From the NCBI GenBank assembly GCA_047967505.1, contig CM106541.1: a stretch of DNA of 64,000 nucleotides; one strand, 5' to 3'. The notes under the pieces were generated by a model. The model was not told where the DNA came from, ran no database searches, and worked only from the letters and a program-made list of their open reading frames with translations. Each line of letters begins with the position of its first letter. Positions within the stretch are counted from its first letter, which is position 1. Source of the DNA: Dipteris shenzhenensis (lineage: Eukaryota > Polypodiophyta > Polypodiopsida > Gleicheniales). Of the stretch, positions 9,900-20,999 are shown in pieces. Position numbers and translations under genes: made by a program.

Positions 9900-10500
9900 T
9901 CCAATTAGATTTGGATCTAGCCTTTCTAGATAGGACTAGGATCCAATTTCTACATAGGATCAGATCTGGAATTTCTAGACATGACCTGGATCAAGCGCTC
10001 TAGATAGGACCCATACATCCAAGGTGTCCAAAGAAGCCTATGTTTCCCTAAAATCCCCATAGATCCAAAATTTCTAGGTAGGAACCAGATCTATTTCTGT
10101 AGAAATGAATCTACTGCCTTTGTCCTAGTGTGTCCAAACAGACCCTGAATTTGACTTTTCTAGGCATGGACCTAGTTATTTTAGCCAAGCCCCTAGATTT
10201 GGTTATCTAGTGCTTCTTGATAAGGACTAGATTTGGAATTTTTGAACATGGATCTAGTTCTTCTTGGTACTTCTAGATAGGGATTCTATGTTTCCAGACC
10301 AAACCTATAGCTTTCAAATAGGACTAGAATTTTGATGTTTTTAGGTAGGCCTCAAATCTAGTATTTTTACACTTTGAACAAGCCTTGAATCTAGTGCTTG
10401 GAAATAGGCCCAAGGCCAATATTTGTAAAAGGCCTACATATGATTTCTTGATAGGCCCCAAGTCTAGTGTTTTTCATCCATCCTTGGATCCAATTTATTC
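9900..10500. repeat. Degenerate low-complexity repeat (TCTAG/TAGGAC words)
   Basis: Words such as TTTCTAGATAGGACTAG, GATCTAG and TTTCTAG..AGGACC recur roughly every 45-60 nt over 600 nt, with no fixed register. It reads as a strongly decayed tandem array. No coding potential is seen. Confidence 0.45.
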
Positions 10501-13500
10501 ACATATGTTCAAACTTGAATAATTTTTTCCTCAAATTAATCACAAGACCAAATCTAGATGGTTGTCCTTAAGTTGAAACCGGATGGTTATCTCGCTAACT
10601 CGAATCCGAATATCTCAATCAAATCTAATGTTGATTTTATCCACAAATGCTTTCAATAGGTTTCTCATGTGTCCCACTTGACATTTATGTGGTCCACTAT
10701 TGCACCTTCACATTTTTTTGAGATGCTACTCTCAAATTTATGTATAGATGTAACCTTATGCATACAAGCTACCATTCCTTGCTTATTTTTTACTTTTTTT
10801 TAAATTTCACACAAAATTGAGGCTCAAACTTGCATAAATGTTTAACTCTAAGAATTCATGGTGGCCACCCTATGCATGGGTGCCATGTGTCCATAGGTCT
10901 ACATGCCAAGGGGCCTTGATACCTAGCCGCCTCACTATTACATGTGATGTTCTCACTAGCTAAAAGCGTTGGTGGCGAGATTTGAGGCCTCCTGAATAGG
11001 CATATATGCCTTTTTGCTTACCCAATGCACTTATATGTGGGAGAATTTTAGTGGCTATTTGGCACGTCTTCATGAGGGTGAGGATCACATTAGGCCCTTC
11101 CATATATACAAAAACCCTTACTTGATTGGAGCTCATGGGGCCAAGGTGAAGGTAGGGTAAACTCTCCATCAAAAAAAGGATGGATTTGAGTGTGGGCATT
11201 TGGCTCCACATCATCTAATGCCACTTGTTGTAAATTTCCTAGGCTAGGGGTCAATCTACCTACACCATAACCTATTACCAACCTATGTGGGACCATGTGT
11301 CATGATTGTGGGATTGGAGACCTACCTGCCTATGTAACTACTTTTACTTTTTGTTATGTTGCATACTATAGCATATACTTCATTGCATATTGTGCATGCA
11401 TGCCTTTGACTCCACCATATTTCCCATCTTCATTGCCCACCACCAATCTATATGCACCTTTGTCTATATTTCACTACCCATCAACAATGTGCATAGGTGC
11501 CCATTCCACTACAAGGTCTTGTTTAGACTACCAAAGACTCATGTTGTACTGCAAGGATGTGCCACCAAGATCCACTATGCTGCCAGTCTCTACTCATCTA
11601 CAAAGTCATCATTGTAATCCCAAGATGTCCTTTGTGACCTACCATGAAGCACCACGCCATGACTAGGCACATGATGGATCTAATGAAAAATTGAAAATTG
11701 TATAATGGCCACTAGATGCATGGGTGCCACATCCATAGGGCTACTTGCTAGGGGCTCCTAACCCCTAGGTCACATTGTTATAATGGCTATATGTTCTGAC
11801 ATTTAACAAAGTCTAAGATATTTTGTTGGAAAACTACATGAAAATGAGAAGTTTAAGAAATGAGAATGATGTCAAGATAAGGTGAAAACTCACAGGAGCT
11901 ATCAAAAGCTTGCGGCATCAAATACAATCATAGAGGGGAAAGATGAGAAAACTTGAAGGAGATTGACATAGAGGCCTAAAATTATGCAAAAGAAAAAACA
12001 CTTGCATGAAGTTTTGACTTGTGATGATGGAGCTACTATTCATTTTATGTAATCATGCATAAATTCTTCCACAGGAAATAGCTTATAAAAGCTTTAAGGC
12101 TTAGTCTAGAAGGGGTTGAGGCTCACTATAACAACTAAAAGCTTTCAAGAAACAATTCATGGCCATGAATAAGAGTGCAACTATTCGACATTTAAGGCTC
12201 CAACAACAAAATGTATCAAGACCCAAGAAGGCTCTTATAGCTTTCAATGCACATTTTCACACATCTTTTTTAAATTGTGTGAGCACAAAAGGACAAGTGC
12301 ACAATTGTTTTTGTAAATTCTCTTAAGCACTTGAGTGAGTGCATACAATGCTCCAATAACAATCCTTGAAGGACCTTCTGACTATTATGTGGCTACCAAA
12401 AGCAAAATAAGGCTCTTGATCCCATGCACAAGACCTAGAAGGTTTGTGACGATCCAAAAGATTTTGAGAACTCATGAAGAGTTCTTTTATGAAAAGAAAG
12501 ATGTACAGAGCTGGTTAATAACAATGGCAAATAACACAATAGGTCTGCGCAACATGAAAAGATTCATAAAATGTAATGTTAGTGGAAAGGAAGAGGAGAG
12601 GAGTGGTAAGTTAATAAAATATTAATTATTATATGTATAATGAATGTTGACTGTGTCGATTTCTCTTCACCTTTTAGTCACATCACATCTTAATTAAAGC
12701 CTTGCCAAATGATGCCTAGTAACCAAACTGTGGCAGCTTATTTTGTGCAATCTTTATTGGCTTGAGAACAAGTGTTTCTATTCTAAGAATGAGTGTTGCC
12801 ATTCTAAGAACAAGTTATGTCATTGAGCAATAGTGTGAGCGTTGATCCCCTCCATGCATTCCATGTTAAAATAGGTCTATTGTGTCCGCTACTGCTTATT
12901 CGGCCAAGAAATTTGTGCATAAGATGCAAGCTTTCTATGTTGCCTCGACAACTTCTTGTAGCATGTTTTCCCATAGGTATAGCTATGCTTCTTTCTATTG
13001 ATACAACTTGCTAACCATAAGTCTTTAGTCCTCATGGTTGCTACTTTATTTTGTAAAGAAATTCTCCTAAAAGTTTCAACATCATAGTAGTCTACCCTTA
13101 AGTGTATTATTTAGGTGCCTGAAGAAGCCCTGAAAACGTGAGAAGAACTGAAACGCCTGTCCTGGAAGGCTCCCTAGAGAATTGCGAATCAGCAGACAGC
13201 TCTTGGAAAGGCCCTGATGGATTGTGATTTGATCAAATAGCTCCTGGGAAAGGTGCTTTTACAAGTTGGGACCTCGCAGGGTTCCTGGCTGGTAGCAAAT
13301 CAACGAAACAGACTCTTGGAAGGTGTGTGGATAGCTGGAGAGCAAGAAAAACGAGATTCTCATCTGAGGTTGAGCAGAACTAGCCCTGGCTTAGCCCCCA
13401 ATCCACTTGAGCCAAGAATAGATGACTTTGCCTTGCCTTGCAAGTTTACCCCTCTCCAACCCTTAGATCCTTTGCCTTGGCCCATGGAATTAATTGCGCT

Positions 13501-14100
13501 AAAGTGTCCTTTATAAAATTTAATCAGTTTGAGGCCAAGTTAGTCATCGTAAATTCCTAAAAATTAGAAATTCATGTTCCCGTGACATATTCCTATGGAG
13601 ACATTCCTTAGGTTTAGCTTGCAGGGACTCTAGCTGAGCGCCAACATCTTGAGCAGAATTGTATATGACCAAGTTTTGAATACCAAGGGAATGGTTTGGG
13701 TCTACATTGAGGTCCAACCAGACGTGATGGAAGAGCAAGCCAAAGTTACATTGAGTCTACTGTATCTCCTCCCCTGAAATCGTAGTCAAATGTAACATCT
13801 CCCCATTGCATGCTAATTTCCGCATAATGGCGTAGGTGTTGCGATGGCAGCCTAATGAAAGTTACAGAGGAAATCTCTTCTGAGAAGGTTGTGGATGAGC
13901 CCATCGATGTAGCCGAGGTACAACATAACCACAGGTAGGGCACATGCCTACAACAACCATGGGCTTCCTAGAGGAGAACAGGATCATTGCAAGGAGCTAG
14001 CATCGTTACTATATATTAAGGAGGGACAAGATTTTTGATGGGCTATCTCAAGGTGTATGCCCCAGGCACACCTTGGTTTCTATGTGTGTGTGCTAGAGGC
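10500..14100. other. No assignable feature
   Basis: AT-rich sequence with only short, non-matching frames on either strand. I see no domain motifs, splice-structured exons, LTR pairs or tandem arrays here. The longest frames (11295-11666 plus and 12335-12625 plus) lack recognisable motifs and have no supporting context. Confidence 0.5.
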
Positions 14101-14124
14101 ACAGTTAGGTGCCCATAAGCACTG

Positions 14125-14324
14125 TTAGGTGGTGGTAGAAGCCACATAGGATGATTGAGAGAATCTAGGAGCAAATTGAGGAGATGATTATGGAGCTCAG
14201 AGGTCATCAGTGATGTCAGTGATCATGTAAGAGGTGCCTACTTAAGGACCTCACCTTTCTTCATTCCATAAGCAAGAATTCTCAGTTTGTGTTCACTCGA
14301 TGCTTTCCTTTCAGTTCACCAACA
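14125..14324 (+). mobile_element. Probable LTR end of a copia-type element (boundary uncertain)
   Basis: The sequence immediately before the primer-binding site ends in ...TTCACCAACA, as an LTR should (CA-3'). A candidate LTR start is TGTTAGGTGG near 14125, which would make a short LTR of about 200 bp. No second copy was found, so the left boundary is a guess. It may be the remnant of a truncated or TRIM-like element. Confidence 0.35.
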
Positions 14325-14336
14325 TGGTATCAGAGC
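14325..14336 (+). other. Primer-binding site (initiator tRNA-Met type)
   Basis: TGGTATCAGAGC, the standard plant Ty1/copia primer-binding site complementary to the 3' end of initiator tRNA-Met, directly follows a CA dinucleotide. The identical 12-mer is used by the intact copia element at 41152-48639. No gag or pol frame follows, so it is an orphan. Confidence 0.6.
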
Positions 14337-14339
14337 CCT

Positions 14340-15640
14340 TTGATCCTCTTTGAGCCCATTTGTGCCACGTCATCTTCTTCTTCTCCATCTTCTTCTTCAT
14401 CTTCACCATTTCTTCCCTTTTCTCCCAAATCTTGCTAAAGCTTGTTCTCCCTCGGTTCTCCGCCATTCTCCAAGCCCTTCGTGCTGGAGATACCCCTCGT
14501 TTGGGCGAACTTTCACCTGCAAGCAATTAAAGAAAAGACGTCTCTGCTGGTTGCCATTCCCCAAATAGCGCATTTTTTTGTCATTTTTCTGTTGCAGAAT
14601 ACTCCATGCCTGCTACACCATTGCTTGAGCCCTCTTAGGAGTAGATGGGCGACTTTAAGACGAACATTTTGAGTCACTTTGCAGCCCATTTGGTTTAGTA
14701 ACGAAGGAGAAAACATCAAAACATAGGTTCAGCCCTTTCCTTTTGTTGATAGAATCTAGAATGTATACAAATAGTCTAGGGGAGGGTACACTCTACCCAT
14801 GACCTACCCAAGCCAAGAAAGGGATGGGTAGTGTGTCTTTACACATAGGGTGGACACTACAAGAGAAGAAGGGGATATATTGATTACACAAGCTACGAAA
14901 TGCTTAGGTGGTTTAGTGTAGGAGCTTGCCTATTGGATGGCCATTATTTGATTTTCAATGCTAGCTTTTTTACTAATATTAAATCTCCATGTCTACAATG
15001 AGTACGAAACCTATTTTTTGAGGTATAGATACATGTACGATTTTATGATGTCGTTCCTTAGTGATTTTTTGTGGTCATTAGACCACATAGCATCTATGTG
15101 TCCTTAGAATACGAGAATGTGTGGGCTGGAAGGTTTTTTTGGCAACAAATGAGTATTCTGGGGTGCATGAATGTAAGTATTTTAACTAATGACTTCAATA
15201 TTGTTAACATATAATTATAAAAATATTTTATTTCAATAATTGTAATTTTTAAATTAATATTTTTGTCTTGCGTAGAAATAAATCAGATTATTGGTAGTAC
15301 GGAAAACACCTACCACTAATACAAGAATACATAGGCATAGACTTTTGGATTAGGAAGGTTTATGTAACCACTTCAATAGGGGGGATCATGTAGATATTGT
15401 ACCTTTGCATGTATGACTCTATTCTTTGATGTAACATTTTGAATTACACTCATTTAAAGAGTTTATTTTTTGCTATAGTCTGTTGCTTGCGATTAAATGC
15501 TCTTTTGTTGCATTTATTTTAAAAAGCATAAAAAATATTCTTTGAATTTAAAGGTGGGCTATGATCCCAACCTGGGTACTCGACGTGGTAGGTGTTTAAC
15601 TTGTAATCAAGTACTCAAAAAATGGAGTGGAGAACATAGA
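14340..15640. other. No assignable feature
   Basis: This follows the orphan primer-binding site. A CTT-rich stretch at 14380-14450 is followed by AT-rich DNA. No gag motif (zinc knuckle, UBN2-like pattern) or other domain is seen in any frame. Confidence 0.5.
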
Positions 15641-15937
15641 CAAAGCTAGGTGGAGATCCTCTCATAGAGTGGGTTGAGCTAAGGAAAGTGTAGGTGCATT
15701 GTTGCCTCTTGGGGAGTGAGCTACAGAGTGACAGAGCATGTGATAGGAGAGCTGCCAGAGTGTAGAGTAGGTGAAAGTTGGTATTTTTGTGAGAGCTCTT
15801 CTAGAGTGAAAGGGAAGGTTATGCTTCGTGGCATCTTTTCCTTGCCTCCTTCCTTGCTCCTCCCATGTTCTCCCTCCTTGCATGCCTTCCCCAACAAGCT
15901 TCCTCTCCACTCACTCACTCCATCCACATCCCCGACC

Positions 15938-15939
<2 letters not shown>

Positions 15940-15980
<41 letters not shown>

Positions 15981-16021
15981 CATGCATATGTATACATATA
16001 TATATACACACATATACATAC

Positions 16022-16066
<45 letters not shown>

Positions 16067-16092
16067 CATACATACACATATATATATATATT
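15940..16092. repeat. Compound microsatellite (CT)n-(TA)n-(CATA)n
   Basis: CT dinucleotides pass into TA and then into CATACATACA and TATATA tracts. The Tyr/Ile-rich frames predicted on both strands are by-products. Confidence 0.95.
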
Positions 16093-16229
16093 CTTCTATT
16101 CTATTCTTTAAGGAGACTAATCCCAAACCTCATGACGTGGCAAGGATTTGGAGGTTTGGGGAGGAATTCTAGAGGTGAGGAGAAGGAGGAGGAAGGTTTG
16201 GGAAGGGAAGAAGGTTCGAGGGAGAGAGA

Positions 16230-16910
16230 AGAACATTTAAGAAGCCACGTGGCAGGTGGTGGAGGAGGGGACAGACTATCACGGTGAGACAGACCAAAGA
16301 AGGTGCCACATGGCATGGCGATGCAGGAGCACTAGAGCAAGGAGACTACGTGGTGCGGGAGGAAGTAAATGTGGGAAGGCCAATAAATGCGATGAGTAGA
16401 TTTGTGGCACCATGTGGCATGAGGACACGTGTCAGGTAGAATGTGGACAAGCGTGAGACCTACTGAAATGCACGAGTAGTCATGCCATGTGGCATAACAA
16501 GGCTTGACACGATGATGTGGCACTGGCACCATGGTAGCAGTCCAACTACAATTAGTGACAGCGCTGATAGACTGACGGATCAATGAGTGCATAGACCAAG
16601 TCACCAAAGAGGAGCGAAAAACTAGACTGGAGGCTGGAGGTTGGACTCTGGAGCCTAGAAATAGACTTTAGACAATGGAGTCCAGAGTCTACGACTCTGC
16701 AATACGACTACCGGCAAGTGTGACAGCCCACCGCATGCAACATAGCCATCAGCCATGATCATGGGAAATGGTGAGGAATGATTGTAGTCATGCCACGTGT
16801 CATGCGCAGGACTCAACAATATCTACCTGGGTAACTCGCGTTGGTGACTGAGGTAGCACAGCAACCACTACGCCACCACGGGCAATACACTACGCCACGT
16901 GGTAGAGTAG
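16230..16910. other. Cluster of CCACGTGG/CCACATGG palindromic motifs
   Basis: GCCACGTGGCA and near-identical forms recur at about 16242, 16306, 16346, 16408, 16425, 16482, 16792 and 16895. The same motif dominates 46780-47000 (inside a copia leader) and the hairpin at the right edge. CACGTG is the plant G-box core. Here the repetition in non-genic DNA argues for a dispersed repeat family rather than a promoter. Confidence 0.5.
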
Positions 16911-16943
16911 CGAGGAGGTTGCCTCTTCTCAATGGTGTGTCTG

Positions 16944-17060
16944 TGTATATATATATATATATTATATACACAAATATATATATCTATCTATATAAATATA
17001 AATAAATACACACACAATACATAGAAATAAATATATCTAAATATAAATCAATAATATAAT

Positions 17061-17114
<54 letters not shown>

Positions 17115-17218
17115 GGAAGGAGAGGGAGAGAAATAAATAAATAAATATATATATACATATATAAAAAATATGTTTTTAAATAAATTTATATTTATATAAC
17201 TATAAATATATAACTATA

Positions 17219-17255
<37 letters not shown>

Positions 17256-17270
17256 GTATAGACAGATAGA
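16944..17270. repeat. Compound microsatellite (TA)n, (GA)n, (AAAT)n
   Basis: TA tracts at about 16946-16962 and 17224-17254 flank a pure GA tract (17066-17112) and AAAT-rich linkers. Another TG/GA tract follows at 17417-17459. Confidence 0.95.
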
Positions 17271-17426
17271 TATACACACACATACACACACGTGAATATC
17301 GAATAAATATAAAACTATCCATCCTAACACTTGAATATTCCGAGAAGTTAGCAAGCTTGCTGCTGCAAGGAATGAATTGCTTCGATGCAAGTTAGTGTCT
17401 TTTGTTAAAAAGCTAATGTGTGTGTG

Positions 17427-17459
<33 letters not shown>

Positions 17460-17841
17460 GTTGGCAACAAGGCAATAAGGTGGCAGGGAGGTCTTCATAT
17501 ATATATGAAATACATAGAGAGAGAGAGAGAGAAAGAAGCTTTGCAATTGGAAAAAAGTTATGAAGGGATGTTACACGAGAGAAAATTGCTATAGAAATCA
17601 CAAAATATCTTAAAAGTCCTGAACGTTTGAGATTTATAAATGAAACCTTAAGTTTTATTGAAGGTAATCTATAATCACAACTTTGAGACCAAGCGAAGCG
17701 GGTCTAAAAGAAGAAGTGGGTGGTTAAGTAGGACAAGAAAGGGGTGAAAAAGGGCGACGCAATCAATGTGGGAGCACTAAATGGGGGGTTAGAGTCCCTC
17801 GATGTAGATTGTAGCCTAAATCATGAACTATTTACTAATCC

Positions 17842-17909
17842 CTACAATAGCATTAAACCAAAATGCCAATCCATTCTACAATAGCATTAAACCAAAATGC
17901 CAATCCATT
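17842..17909. repeat. 34-bp direct tandem duplication
   Basis: The units 17842-17875 and 17876-17909 (each CTACAATAGC...CAATCCATT) are identical and adjacent. Confidence 0.9.
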
Positions 17910-18347
17910 TTGATTGTGGGTCTATGGGGCGTTTGACCCAAAAGCAATTTGCAATACCCGTTTTCCGCGTCTCGCCAAAGCTATTGATATATTACAACTT
18001 GTTGTTGACTTACCTTACCAATGCCACCCTTTCCACAAACTACAATTGCCATAGCTCTATTGACATTGTCATTGTGCTAGCTTGGAGATGCGCGCATGTT
18101 ATGGAGGAGTGGCTTCTCGAAGGTGGGAAGGTAAAAGGGAGGAGAAGACACGCAGACGCACACGCGCTGTGAGAATCTTTTTTGGGTTCGTCTTCCTGAT
18201 TCCATGGAGCTCGCACGATTGGGGGGATCCATTATCAATGGAGCTCACCAAAGGCCAACAATTGCGAAGTGGCGAGGCGCTAACGAGCGTTGATACGAGA
18301 GGAATTCACGACAGAGCGAGAGAGAGAGAGAGCGAGCGAGCGAGCGA

Positions 18348-18499
18348 GCTTATAAATTCATCAAGCACTGCAGTTACACTATAAGCTCATTCTGCTCACA
18401 CAGCTTCCACGAGAGAGAGAGAGAGAGAGAGCGCGTCCTTGCTTATAAATTCATCAAGCACTGCAGTGCACTCGTTCATTCTGCTCACACAGCTTCCAC
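18348..18499 (+). promoter_or_regulatory. Tandemly duplicated TATA/core-promoter segment of the NAR2/NRT3 gene
   Basis: A segment starting GCTTATAAATTCATCAAGCA and ending CACACAGCTTCCAC occurs at 18348-18410 and 18441-18499, separated by a GA-rich linker. Each copy carries a TATAAA (18351 and 18444) and the same downstream pyrimidine-rich, initiator-like stretch. They lie 366 and 273 nt upstream of the coding start at 18717. If both are used, the gene has two transcription starts about 93 nt apart. The (GA)n/(CT)n context is common in plant core promoters. Function is inferred from position only. Confidence 0.55.
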
Positions 18500-18716
18500 C
18501 CTCCATCTCCAAACGTTCGCTTCCAGTCCGTTTGGTTTCCATCCCCTTCCCTTGCCCTCGTCGTTCGCCGGTCGGTTTCCTTGAACCCTCACTCTCTCCA
18601 TTCTACACATTAATTCCTGCTTTCATTGCATTCCACGTAACGTTTCATATCTTCCATACCTTTTCCCGGCCCATCATGGGCGCTTTTCTAACCCCCCATT
18701 TTGTTGATTTTCTCAG

Positions 18717-19487
18717 ATGGACATGTCTTTTCACCAGATGTCTTGGATCCCTGTCTTCGTTTTCTCTTCATTCCTCCTCCTGAAATCTGTCGCCCAAGGG
18801 GCGACTCTCTTCTCCCAACTCAACAGAACACTCGTTGTTTCAGCTTCTCTGAACAATGAGAACGCGTCCTTGACTGGTGACTAATTCTTCACCCCCTGCT
18901 TTTCCGATTTATGAAATTGAACATTCAGTAAGACATTAGGCATTGGTTTGCAATACTTATCACCGGATCCCGGGAAAATTGATCATCGTCATGGTTTCGT
19001 CCTAGTGGCGAGAGCCGGCATCGATCAGCTCCACGTCTCCTGGGCCCTAAATTCGTCTGCCCAGCCCGGAGCAGATGCCTCCTACAAGTCCGTGAAGCTC
19101 CAGCTATGCTTTGCGCCACACAGCCAAGTGGACAGAGCCTGGAGGAAGTTCAACGATCTGCTGTCGAAGGACAAGACCTGCTTACACGACATAGCCACGC
19201 AACCCTACACAGGAGCAGCAGGCAATTCGACAACATGGCTAGTGGGGAAAAACATCCCGGGAGCAACATATTTCATCCGGGCGTATGCCAGGGACGCATC
19301 GGGAGAGGAGGTAGCATACGGGCAGACGACAGACAAGAACAAGACCACCAATCTGTTCTCTGTAGAGCCGATCTCGGGAAGGCATGTTTCCATAGACATT
19401 GCAGCTGGTGTTTTCTCAGCATTCTCAGTCCTTTGTCTGTTTGGCTGCTTCTTTGCAGAGAGAAAGCTCGCCAAGAAGCATGCTTAG
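18717..19487 (+). CDS. NRT3: NAR2/NRT3 high-affinity nitrate transporter accessory protein
   Basis: This gene encodes the small membrane partner that binds and stabilises NRT2-type high-affinity nitrate transporters at the plant plasma membrane. Two exons are predicted: 18717-18876 and 18940-19487, with a 63-nt GT-AG intron in phase 1, giving 235 residues (close to the family's usual 200-230). Visible parts: an N-terminal signal peptide (VFVFSSFLLLKSVAQGA), a single Ig-like/NAR2 domain with the family blocks VSWALN, YKSVKLQLCFAP, WRKFNDLLSKDKTC and YFIRAYARDASGEEVAYGQT, then GRHVSIDIAAGVFSAFSVLC as the C-terminal membrane helix, ending in a basic cytosolic tail (ERKLAKKHA). The conserved cysteines (LCFAP, DKTC) are present. 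An upstream ATG at 18676 opens an overlapping out-of-frame uORF unless the TTTTCTCAG at 18708-18716 is the acceptor of a 5'UTR intron. The gene appears intact. Confidence 0.9.
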
Positions 19488-19539
19488 CACCAAAGCCTGT
19501 CTCTCATGCGAGAGTACTCTCAGATTTATTTCTTTCCAA

Positions 19540-19870
19540 ACAGCTAGAAATTTGTGCTAGAAAAACTATGGAGCATGTTGATTCTCCATGTTACTTGTTC
19601 TCTGATATTTCTTTTTTCCCGAACAGCTATGGAGACTTGAACTTTGTGCTAGAACAATTATGGAGCATGTTATGTTACTTGTTACTTGTACTCTCATATT
19701 TCTTTCTTCCCAGCCAAACAAGTATGGAGACTTAGAACATTGTGCTAGAACAACTATGGAGCATGCTGATTCTACATGGAGAACTTGAACTTTGTGCTAT
19801 GGAGCATGTTGATTCTACATGTTGCTTGTACTCTCATATCTCTTTCTTCCCTCAACCGCCATGGAGCCTT
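19540..19870 (+). repeat. Minisatellite in the NRT3 3' region
   Basis: GTGCTAGAACAACTATGGAGCATG-like blocks start at about 19555, 19646, 19742 and 19794, alternating with TGTTACTTGTACTCTCATAT and TTTCTTCCC blocks. The spacing shrinks from about 95 to 52 nt in the last unit. Since it starts within 70 nt of the stop codon, it probably lies in the 3'UTR and would give different transcript lengths according to copy number (inference). Confidence 0.75.
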
Positions 19871-20389
19871 CAAGGTGTACAAGCAAGGAGATATTTGTGT
19901 ATGGCTAGCACACTAGCAATCTGTTTTCGAGATATTTGTGCATTGGGTAGCACACTAGCAATCTATTTCTGGAACGAATATATTTATTTCTTTGATTTAA
20001 AGAAAAATTTTTCGATGCTATCATATTTCCCATGGTCGTGTTGTGCATATTCTCTCAAGTTGTTCCCTAGACTTTTCCCATTACGGGTACATGCTCTCCC
20101 TAAGGATGGAAATTTTGTATGAATCCGTTTTGTTTTTTTGCATTTACACACGTTTTTGAGAGGAGAATGTCCCCTTTTATGTAGTTTGGTTGGTATAAAG
20201 TTTAGTTAGTGTTTACATAAACTGGCAAAGTACTGTAGTACCTACAACAATTATTAAGAAAGGTACTTCTAAAATATCTTAGACAATGGGCTTGATAGGT
20301 ACAACAATACACAAATCAAAAGCTTATATCAATACACTTTTTAAAATAAAATAAAAATAAATGTCGGATATATTAAAGGGTTGGTCAGG

Positions 20390-20965
20390 CCTCAAAAAAG
20401 ACCAAGTACAAAAATGGGCCGACTACAAAAGACCGTGACTAGTCACAGGGGATTTCTCCCCTAACGTCAAACTTAGATCCCTAAGGTTTGCCTTGACCAT
20501 AGCTATTATGGGGCTGATTCCCTGTGGCTAAACGCGATCTGGACCTTAAAGGCCAAGCGGTTTCTCATATCCTAGATGGAGAGGCATACAGCCGCACGAA
20601 CATATTGCCAGGATGCTAGGGGGGTGAAGGGGAGTCTGAAGGTTTCCCCAAGGAGCACCATTCTCCACCTTCCTTTAAGATAGAACTGGGACATGACCCC
20701 TACCTTTCTGATTGCAACTTCCACTCTGCCCAAGACCTCCTTGGTAACCAGGCAAGACTAGAACAAATGTTTCAAGGCTTCCACAGCCTTGCCGCATAGC
20801 AGGCAAATTGGAGAAATGAGGATATGTTCCACAAGCGGCCCTCTAACAGGAAACCAGAATTGGTAATTTTCCATAGCAAAAAGCTGGCCTTCCCTACCCT
20901 GCAATGCTTCCAGATATCGATGAATCTATTCTGCCACCGAAAATGGCCTTTCTCACCTACCATTT
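20390..20965 (-). pseudogene. LINE ORF2 C-terminal (zf-RVT) remnant
   Basis: On the minus strand a 63-residue frame reads FIDIWKHCRVGKASFLLWKI, the conserved lead-in of plant LINE zf-RVT domains (Lys/Ala/Phe-Phe-x-Trp-Lys). After a one-base frame change the sequence continues as ICLLCGKAVEALKHLF, then a stop, then SC. This gives the CxxC...H....C zinc-binding residues, with the usual Trp before SC replaced by a stop codon. Downstream sequence decays. It is a 5'-truncated, frameshifted non-LTR element. Confidence 0.6.
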
Positions 20966-20999
20966 CCTGTTAAGTGTCATGAATCGAGGCCCAATCGAG

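Noticed and set aside
11295-11666. 123-residue plus-strand frame
   Set aside because: No motif, no splice or promoter context, and an overlapping frame of similar length exists.
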